From Pachyseris speciosa (Eukaryota; Cnidaria; Anthozoa; Scleractinia; Pachyseridae): a stretch of DNA of 64,000 nucleotides. The position numbers were made by a program, and so were the translations under genes. Position 1 is the first letter of the stretch. Every line of letters begins with the position of its first letter. Shown one piece after another: positions 10,101-21,458 of this stretch. The notes below the pieces were generated by a model. The model made no database searches. It worked only from the letters and a program-made list of their open reading frames with translations, and had not been told where the DNA came from. The stretch lies in the NCBI GenBank assembly GCA_016490735.1, contig JAEMWC010000123.1:704501-768500 (forward strand), given 5' to 3'.

Positions 10101-13100
10101 ACTCCTTGGTCATCCTTGTAAATAGCCAACTGGTTTGCCTCTGGCCAGTTGGGGTTCTTATCATGTTACCCGGTATGTTTATTTATATAATAAACAAATC
10201 AATGTGCGTGCTCTGATTGGTCAATCAGATATGCTTTATTGTTCCAGCAACCTCATGGAAATTTCACATGTCTTCTGAATTATTATATAATTGCAATATA
10301 CCACAAGTTTCTATGGTTTATAGGCTGATTAAACCACTTAGCTTGGGATGTTGGAAGAACGCTCAAAGAATCCATAAATCACTTGCCTGTGACTCGTGAT
10401 TTACGAATTCTTCAAGTGTTCTTCCAACATCCTGCGTGGTTTATCAGCCTATAAACCATAGAAACTTGTGGTATATTGCTTAATTATTTATTTGTTTCAT
10501 GCATAGTTGACATTTGTATCATTATCCCTGAAAAGCCCCAACAGGGAGAGGAATTTAATTAAGTAATTAAGTAATGTAGTGGTGTTAATTTGTTTTGGAT
10601 ATGACAATAATATTAACCTTTTTCCTTAATTCAGATTACTGTAAGGGACTGTAGAACATAAAAAGTAATCAAGTCTGGAAACATTATTTAAAACAGTATT
10701 AAATTTAAATGACATTGTGAAATGGAAATAAAGGATTTTCAATCTTGAAGTTAAGGTGGCTTCTAGCAGTTTCCAGCATTTTCAAGCACTGCTTAAGCAA
10801 TATACCACAAGTTTCTATTGGTTTATAGGCTGATAAACCACACGGGATGTTGGAAGAACACTCGAAGAATTCGTAAATCATGGGCCGCAGGCGAGTGATT
10901 TACGGATTCTTTGAATCCATTTATGGATTCTTTGAATCTTTGGATTCTTTGAATCCAGAATATGTGCGAAATTTCCATTAGTTTACTGGAACAATAAACC
11001 ATAGCTGATTGACCAATCAGAGCATGCGCATTGATTTGGTTATTATATAATATTTTGATGGATTATTACCACCAGTCTTTATTAAATATATGTTATTACC
11101 TTTAAACTGGTATCAAAGAAATGGCCAATCATTGGTGAACGAGGTATGAAACTGTTTTTGACATAACAGGTTATCATACCAATGCCTTTAAAGCTGTTAA
11201 AAACACCCCTAATTTTAGCTTTAAGCGACAATAACTCAAGAATGATTCTCGGTGCCCCCCATTTATTATTTTTGGGAAATAATTAAGGTTAAAAAAATTG
11301 TAGGACCGTATTCAGAGCCATCTTAAATTTTCGAAAACTTAAGCTGGCTCTCAGTGAATATGTTCCTACAAATTTTTTAAACTTTGTGAAAAGTTGGCTC
11401 TCGACACACTTATTACTTTTCAACAATACAAAATGGGGGTCACTGAGCTGGTTTTTAAATTATTTTTGCTTAAAGCTAAAATAAGGGGTGTTTTTAACAG
11501 ACTATGGTGTTGCTGTGGTAACCTGTTAAGTCAAACTTGTTCACCAATGATTGGGCATTTCTTTGATACCACTTTGAAGGTATTATTTACGTGTAAAGAT
11601 TGGTAATAATGATCCATGAAAATAGTAGTGCTTGAAAAATTGCTGGAAACTGGTAGGAGCCACCTTAAGTCAACTTGTGCATATGCCATTAATGATACTC
11701 AACTGGATTTCATGTTATCTCATGCTTAAACCAGAAATTTGAATGCAGAAAATGAAATGAAGAGGAGATTTGGAGCTCACGTCATCAGGGCAGAGAACAG
11801 GTGAGCAAGCATTAAAATCATTGTGCCATGGATTAGAATAAAAAGTGTTCCCAGTGCATGTAACTTCATTTTCCTAACAACCAGCCCAACTATCTTGTCA
11901 ATGATATGAATAGTGAATTGTTAATTTTGTAATCATCTCCTTTTCAGCTTTAGTGCTGCTGTAGATCATATCAACTGCATGCACCTCTGCAGTCAAAACC
12001 AATTGTTTCTATGGCATAATTTTCTCTTTTTAGTCATTGTATATTAATAAAAGTAAACTTGATGTTTCTACTTGCAGGCAGAGACGGTCACATCAACGGG
12101 TGTATCAACGTACATCAAGGTATATTATTTTGCTGATGTAATTTATATTTTGGGTGATGAATACAGCATTAGCTATCAGGTGGAAGAGCTGGCAAAAAAC
12201 CAGAGTGAATAACATAGAAGTTTAGGAGGTCCACAAGGTGAAATTTCACTTTTCACCCAAGCGTAAACTATTTTATGCCAACAGGCTGGTCACACCAAAG
12301 CAAAGTTGGCCTCGTATAGGAGCAACAGGTTCGTGATATTTTTGAAAAAAAATTTCACTTACTTTTTGGTTTGTTTGTTCTTGTCATATTGTGATCACAC
12401 TTCACTTGATCTGTAGGAATTAGCATGGAAATCTCAGAAATAAAGCGTGGGTAAGTTTCTGTTTTCTGTGATCCCCCCGCATCAAGATGCAAATTTTCCT
12501 CTCTACTTGTTTGCTTTCCTTGATATTAGTGCAAGAGTGGATGCTTACAAGAGACTCTGGATACAGAGCAAGGTTTTAGCCAGAAGGGTGTCCAGGCATC
12601 CTGTGGACACCCACTTTTAGAAATTCAAAGTCACTTTATCTCTTATAATTTTATGGGAAAACATGCCTGCTGGATGCCCAGTTTTCAATTTCTGGCTAAA
12701 AGTCTGATACAGAGTTTGTGTGATAATTCAATTATGATTTCACGAAGGTGGTTGCTTGTGCAGTGTGGTCACAAGCTTAGCTGGGCAAGGTTTTTGAGGG
12801 GACATTTCAAGTCAGACATACCTTTAAAATGTCACCTATTTCCACATTAAGCAATATAAGGATTGTACCACATATGCATCTCTGGATGGAATCTTGGACT
12901 TGTTTAGGATGTTGCTTCCTAATACGAAGGAAAATTTCCACGGTTCATAGCTATGCTGGGAAAGCTGATCCTAGCAAGAGTTGTTGGAATCCAAAAACAA
13001 AATTGGGGCTAACTAAGCACTTTACAGACTGAGATAAATAAGGTCCAGTTTGAAAAAAAGCCACACATTGTTACACATTTTAAAATTTTTCAGATTTGTT

Positions 13101-13550
13101 ATTACGTACAGTGTACCTAATTGTCTCTAAAAATTGTGCAGTGACCCCAAAATTGTAGTAGCCCTTGCTATGGTTTTCTACTCTTACATAATCTTACACC
13201 ACAATTAATTTTACTCACAGATTGAGTGAGGTAGGTGAAGAGGCTGTGTTTATTAACTGAACCTGAGGTTTTAATGTCACCAGTTTTGGTTAAAGCAGCT
13301 GGTGTTTTTCTAGCTTTTTCTTGACATTTCTTTTTGTAGGCACAGCTACTTCGCCTTTCAACATTCCCCTTCCTATCAGGAAGTCCAGTTTCTGTTTCTT
13401 GATGCAGTGGAGTCATTAAACCCCAACAACATTTCTGTAAGTAAATGTGATTTTATGACGGGGGAAGCAATCAGTCTTTCAGAAAATATGTTTCCCAAAA
13501 TTGTAACCAAATTGTCAAGTCATTCATGTGTCTTGACTTTTTCTATGCTT

Positions 13551-13584
<34 letters not shown>

Positions 13585-13747
13585 CCAGTCTTTTACAGTC
13601 TTGAATCTTAATCATTTGTCACTTCATAATTACGAGGGAAGGGCAATTTGTAAATAATCTCATCCATTCCAGTGTCACATTCTACTGGGACTAAGTGGTT
13701 TGCTGTTCTCATTCTTGTCAAAAAATAAAATAAAATAAAATAAACTA

Positions 13748-13778
<31 letters not shown>

Positions 13779-16700
13779 AAATAACAGAGCCATTCAATAT
13801 TCCTAGACTTTTTGCTGCTTGTTGTCATCTTTGTGAGAGGGAAGCTCCATTGTTTCAACACACTGGCAATGGAGTTTTGGAAACTTAGTCTAAATATTTG
13901 TTGAAATGGGGAATTGAAAAAGTGAAAATAACATTTAAATTAAATTAATTTTAGAAAAAAAATAACATAACAATTTATCACCCACCGGTATTTTCAATCT
14001 GAATTTCCCTTGTGCTGCTATATTGGATTTTATGATGTCATACACCTTATTCCAAAATGGCGGACAATTTTTTATTCTTTTGTTTGCATGTTAATTAGCC
14101 CTCTTTGCCTCGTCAACATGTTCAAAATACAAAAGAAAAAAACGAGGCAAAGAGGGCTAATTAACATGCAAACAAAAGAATAATAAATTTTCCACCATTT
14201 TGGAATAAGGTGTATATGGTTGTCTTAGGTAATTATCATGAAGGGAAAATCTTGTGGGTTAAATAATTGGGCAACCTTTAAATATGGTGAAAATCCAAAA
14301 GTGAATCAAAAATACATGAGAGGGAAACTGACTGTAAACAGTCTTTTCGACTCCTACAAGTAGAATGCAAACCTGCCAATATGGATTAAACTTAGAAACT
14401 CTCCTAGAAGAATAAAATTCTGTATTCCATATTCCATTCATTTTGGTGTGAGAACTACTATTTCCAGCCATTGCAGATATTGTACCTCGTGGCACATAAG
14501 GTTTCCATAGAGCATCTCCATCCTCCCCTGCCAGTCGTTACAGCTTGTACCTTGCTCCAAGATTGCCAGCTCATCTCTCATTTCTCTGACCCTCCCAACT
14601 TGAGATCTCCAGGTTCTCTTTGGTCTTCACCTTCATCTTCGTTCTGGCATCCAGGTCACTGGACCCCAAAATATATGATTGATGAGATCAAACGTAATTC
14701 CCAAATGACAATAATTTGTATATCTATGAGTTGAATATGATTACTTGTTTTCTGCGCATTAATGTACCTAAGAGGTTGTGTTTGATGAGTCCTTTGGCCA
14801 GTTTTGTAATGCTTTCACTTCTTTAATTTCAATCTCATTGCAGGCTATACTCAACACTCACCCCTACCATGTAGACTCTCTGCTGCAACTCAGTGAAATC
14901 TGCAAGATGGGAGAAGATTATCAAATGGCTGCAGAGCTAATAGGTCAGTTTTACAGAAGTAACACAGTCAAAGAGTGTATATTTATAATTGTTTCGTGTT
15001 AATTGAATTGAACCTTATCTAACTATCAGATAAACTGGTTTATGTTGTGCTGTATTTCAGAGAGAGCCCTTTACTGTCTTGAAAGGAGTTTCCACACACT
15101 GTTTAGTTTGACAACAGGCTATTCAAGACTTGAATACAGAAGGGCCGAAAACAGGTAGCTTGTCAAATGCTGTGATCAGTTTGCTTTTTTAAGTTGCAAG
15201 TTGCACTGCATCCATTTTATATTCCATAACAAAAACACCACTTAAAATCTTAGCAATAATGAGGAAAAGGTGTTTTTGAATACAAACTGATCATGTCAAG
15301 GGAGTCTTTTGATTTGTTTATTTAGTATGTAAACTTTTATAAAATTATTATTGATCACAAAAAACTATTGTCATTCTAGATCCTTCTACATTGCTTTGTT
15401 TCGTCAAATAATCTTCATTGGACAAAAAGGTAATTAGGAGATTACTTTTACTTAGTTACCACTTGGGCATTCAATGTTCATGATGCAAATGTGTTGCAAA
15501 AGACATATTTATGTGCTGTAAAGAAGAGAAAAGTCATGTCTGATAGCCTAGGGCTTGAGGATTTTCTTGTTATCAGTGGATTCTTTCACTTGTGTGACGA
15601 GCAAGTGATGTCTTTTGGGGGCCGTTAAGGTTGTGACTAAAAGGACTCTTACCAAATAGTGCTCATTAAAACTTGTCAGACTACAGATAATATACTGTGC
15701 TTTCAAAATGTTAATAACAGTTGCCAACAACAATGACGACATTTAACACAAACCAATGTGTTTATTAAATCATAAAAAGAAACTGTCCTAAAATAAATGG
15801 AAAGGCAGATGGAAAAACTAATAATGAACTGTGAGAGTGGAAAGAAATACTGAAAAATCTTTAAATCACCCCAAAATGTTCCATTGCTAACAAAGGTTCT
15901 TATTAGTTTATTACTTGAATAATCTTAATGCTGTTGGAAAATTTTGGTGGTTGCCAGGCTAATACATCCTGGGGGCACAGGTAACCTTTATTTGTGTGTT
16001 TCTTGTATTAGGCTGTAACAGAACAGCTTTGGAATTGTGCAAGCTTTTACTCAAGTAAGAAGACAATGTTTTTACAAAACAGAGTTATTTTTATCCTCAG
16101 AAGAATGTGACAATTTTTAAAATTTGTTCTCCCAATTGAAACAACATCTTTTTGAAAAATTCTGTTTTTCTGTACATTCAACCAACATTTTCTAATTTGT
16201 TCAATCTTTCATCTCTAGTTTGGATCCAGATGAAGATCCTCTTGGTGTTTTGCTCATGATTGACTTTTACGCCTTACGAGCTGATCAGTTCACGTTCCTT
16301 ATAAGATTGTTTGAGGAGTGGGAGGTAATGAACAATCTAGAACTCTGTGCTTTGTCAATCCTCTTTTAAGCCCTCTCTAGGATTTTGGCTTCTTTGTGAT
16401 CCTTCCATCTAGTTACATTAAGCATGGATGGTGTAACAGCTAACACCTGTAATGTGAACTTGATGTTCAAGGCAATCAGGACTTTTGTGGGTTAACTTTT
16501 TCCTGGCAAAGCATCAGTTTTGAACATTGTGGATAAGAAGTTTACTGATACATACAGTATGACTCAGAAGTTTATGACATCCCTGTGTTGTATTGTAATG
16601 ACGTGTAACTGCAAATGTAGTTATGCCTGTCTCAAGGTGCTTGGCAGCCATGCATGCAACACTGTGTGTCTAAATGGTGCAGACTTCTGCTACTAGTAGT

Positions 16701-19700
16701 CTTTCCTAAATTGCCTAGCTATTTGTACCTCACTCACAAAGGACACCATTCAGTAATCTTTCTTATTGCTTCATTGAGGGCAAAAATGCAGGTGTCCCCT
16801 GTACATGATTTCCTCTGTAAACCCACCATAAGGTTAGATGAAGTTATGGAATAACTTGTTACTCTTAATTTTTCAGCCCCACAGGAACTTGTCTCAGTTA
16901 CCAAATTTTGCCTTTTCTGTGGCCCTTGCTTACTTTCATTCCAGCAGACAGGAAAGTGAAACAAAGAAGGCTGATGAAATGGTTAGTTCCTTCATTCTGT
17001 AGCAGTTCAAAGGTGTTCTAATCTGTCTTTAGCTTCCTTTTCTCACACACCACTGGGAACCATGCCAAGCCGAACCACACAGCCTGACCTTTATTAACAT
17101 AACAAAATTGTCTTACAATGACACAAAAAGTGGCTAGAGAATAAGTTCACCTCAAACTGAACACATTCTACAAGTACTTCACGGGTGGGTGGGCAGGGCA
17201 TGTCAGGCAATGGCGGATGGCAAAAGAAAAACTGAAACTTTACACGAGCCACGTGACCTGAAATCCCCCGCATACCTGTACCCAGACTCCGAGCCGTATG
17301 TGAGAAAAACGTTTTCCGCTTCTTTCGTTCTTCAGCCAGCGGAAAACCACACTTTAAAAAAATCTTTGTTATTAACCCATTGATTAATGGCTGTTTTTAC
17401 ATTTTCGGAGTGATTTTCCACCTATAAATGATGAATAGCAATTCGTGACTCTTTATTTGAACTACCAGGGAAAAGTGGTGCTGTCCTAAGCCACTGGAGG
17501 CTCAAGGTTTCTGAAAACATCATTTTGACGTAGCTATTTTTTATCCGTGAAGCAACAACAATGGCCCAAGTTCGGTTTGCTTGCAATTTCTGCTAAATTT
17601 ACAGCCAGTTTTCATCTTTAGCGGCTGCCTGATGAGCATCATTAAGCATGACAGTAGCTAAGAGTCCACTTTCTCAAAGAATCGAGCAAGGTGATGTACT
17701 TTGTTGTTGAATTTGGCTTGTTACTCGACGAACTGGGAATTTGGCCGGTCGAACACTTAGTACCTTTGGGACTCGACTATTGATGAATTTCTCGACCTAC
17801 CGCCACATATTTTGGAATTTCTGAGTACTGAAGATGACCAGGAGCAGGAATTTTTGGCAGTAGGTCGGAGTGGCTATGTGAAAGAATTGGGAGAAGGAAT
17901 GGGTGCTGTCAAAAATTCTTGTCATTTCCCAGCATGCAATGTGGCCTAGATGTTGAAAATGGCGGAAAGGCCCGAATGCACTGGAACAAAAGGCTGTATC
18001 TACGCTCGGGAGAAAAATATGAACAAAAAAAGTCATTTCTAAGCTAGACAAAGGACTGAATTTCGTTATGATGGTTGAAGTTTGGTTTTTCGGCAATGAT
18101 TTCCTTAAAAAACATGAAGGCAAAAAGGGGCATTTTTGTCGTTTCTCTTTGGCATTAAAAATGGTCAGTTTCGTTCTTGTCCAAACTCAAAAGGCCATAT
18201 TTGGTAAAAATCGCTACGTTTCTTGCATTTATTGGATATCCAAATCTAAAGGGCATTCCATTTTGTGCTCACAACTAACAGTTAAGGCAATATTCGTGCG
18301 ATTGAGAAAGTTGCCATGTTTTGAAGCATGGGAGTTTTTTACGGCTTGTTTTGGCCGGCACGGGTGCCGATGGGTTAATAATTTTTTGTATTTATCAGAT
18401 TTTAGCCCTCATAGTTAACACCCCACTTAACCTAAATACTACCTGTGGCTGCCCTGTGGCTGTCTCTTAACTTTGGAATGAATGATCAGAAGTAGTATAG
18501 GAGGGTTGTTTTAGTCCTTATTTGCTCTAAGTTCTCCCATATTACTGTTTTTGTTGTTTTTTCACAGCTTCAGACCGCTTTGATTATGTTTCCAATGGTA
18601 AGTAGTAGTTCTACTCATCTGTTCTAATAGTAGAGTGACTTTTTGGTAAACATAAATGCAACCACAGAAAATATTTTGTGGATGAATCACCTCTCTGCAG
18701 AATCATACCATGTTATTGTTTTGGTGGAATATGGTATTTTCCAAAATTAAGCTATGGGGATTATCTGTCTAAAGGATCAAAGGACATTGAGTTTCTGAGT
18801 GGACTTGTCTTCTTGACGTAAAATGTCTAATAAAGCAATCAGAATTCAGGTCACGTACATGTTGCTGGCGAAAAGGGTGAGAGAATGATTTAACCTGTTC
18901 CTTATTAGCTGAGAAATTGCTCTTTGAAATTCATCGGCCCTTTTGGAGCAAATACCGGTAAAAACTATTCACTGACAGTAAACCCTAGCTGTAAACTTCC
19001 GCTCATAAGCCCTGGGCTCATACAATTTTGTAAGGGGATTTAGACGGGCATTTAAATGGAGGAGGTCATATCCAGGGAGGCTTAGAACTGAAAAAAAAGA
19101 AACGTTTTGAAACAAGCCATAGTAGTGTTGATGGGAATACGTTTTTCATGTACTGGTTTTATATTTAACTTTAAATCAACTTCATTGCGATACAAAACAC
19201 TGAACAATTTACTAGAGGGGGGCCTTATATCCGTGGGGCTTATAATCGGATGTATTTTTTACTTTGCAGGTAGATGGGCCTATAACCGTGAGGGCTTATG
19301 AGTGGGGAGGGACTTATAAGCGACAGTTTACGTTATAGTAAAGGAGGGAATCCAGTGAGAACTGGTTGTCCTGTGCCAGTGATATCATTGACCTGGCTGT
19401 GCTATCTCCTTAGGTTTTATCACCTCTTATGGACAAGTGCAATGTTGCTTTAGACTTCTCTCTGATCAGCCATCAATTCTTTTCTCCTGCCTCAGCAAAC
19501 AGGTACAGTGTCAACCTTCAAAATGACTCAATATGGAGATTCACCAAAGGATACGACGAATAGTTTAAAACCAGGTTACAGTCAATGCATACAAAGTTCT
19601 GAGTTAACTGTTTATTTCGCCTATTTTGGTGGGTAGAGAGTTCTGACACTCTTTCAGACACGAAAATGTGGGAAGAGCACTAGATTAATGAGGGCAATGT

Positions 19701-21384
19701 CGGGGGGGGGGGGGGGCACATTATATACTGCACTCTCACCCCTCCCTCGGCGATTTTGTGCTGCTCCCACTCTTAACAAAGTCAGCAGTTGAATGTGGCC
19801 AATGGGGAAACTAGGCTAATTCACATGCGAAATGAAGTTGACACAGAATGTCTTAATCTTTCATAAAGAATTGTCGCATAACAAACTAGTCATCTTTAAG
19901 TAACACGATAGTCATACAGTTGGCATGTCAGCTTTTTTGCTCAAACCTGTCGTGTGTTGTATTGGTTTCTTTGTCTGGAAACGTTATTTCCTGTATTCTG
20001 GAAGAAAACGGTAATAGATCTGAAAGTATTAAGATCGTCTTTGTTCGTGTATTTGCTTGTCGTTTTATGTGTTTGTCTTTTAGCCGCCACCTTAAGTAAA
20101 TGTACTTCCCTTACCTCCCTTTAATGTCAACAGAGTGCGGAGGCGTGGTAAGGCTGCAACACCCTTGAGGGAGGTGTGATACTTCTAGTCACTTGCTTAG
20201 TGAAGTATCAAAAGCCGAGGATTGAATGAACCATTGGCTAGTGTTGTGTTCTTGTTAGTCTTGATGTCTCCCCATTGCTTGATAATCTGTTTATATTTCA
20301 TGTTGTCTCTAGTGACCCCATTGCCTTGAAGCAACTGGAAGCTCTGTACATCGGTAGAACGTACCATGCATGGAAACAACCCGAGGTAAGGAGATACATG
20401 AAAACGTTTCATTTTTTCATTTTCGTTTTATTGTTTTCTCCATTCAGTACTTAAGTAATAAATACAAAGTAAAAAAAATAGAATGGAGAGGGGCACGATA
20501 TAGTGAGAACTAATTACTCCCCTAAATAATATTTAATTATTAATATCTATAGTTTATTACAAAAAGCATATAAGCACACACACAGACACAGACACAGACA
20601 CAGACACAGACACAGACACAGACACAGACACAGACACACACACAGACACAGACACAGACACACAAAAATACATCATGGCACAAAGCAAGGAGATTAGTAC
20701 TGAGCAAAGTAAAAATGAAAAACGTTACTCCAGTTAATAGTTTTGTTTTCGGTAGAGAAAAATTTCTGAGTATGTGTTCTACATTATTCTGGAATTATTC
20801 GGCGTTATTCTAATTTAAACCAGTCTTCTGTCCCCAGGCGTGCATTTCTCAAAACTCCGGAAAACATTTCGGGCCCGAGAAGTGTTTTTCAAGTCGCTTT
20901 TCTATAGATTTTTACGAGCGTTTTGAACAAACTAGCCCAATGTATTTCTCAATCTTATTGCGTGCTTTCTTCAAAGATAATTAAACATGTTAGAAATCGA
21001 ATTTCTGTCAACGAACCCAGTGCATGCAAAATAGTTTTTCGGGCCCGAAACGTTTTCGGGGTTTTGAGAAACAGGCGCCAGGAGTTTTTTATTTCTCTTT
21101 CTTTTTCTTTAGCTGTAGTTCAGAGAGAAAGTCTATGTCATGGCGAGAAAGGGCATTCTTCCTCCTCTTGTTTCACTGACCACAATTTGATTTCCTTAGG
21201 TAGTGTATTTCTTCTTCTTCTTCTTCTTTTTTTTTTTTCAGGTGATCGACTGGCTTGCTGTGAATGCGAGAATTGTTTTAGAAAGAGTTGCTGCACGGGA
21301 TCCATTGGTAGAGCAGTGTAGACGCAAGTGAGTGGAATTCTTTTAGTACTAATCCTCGGCCTCACAATGTGATTATTATTATTA

Positions 21385-21458
<74 letters not shown>

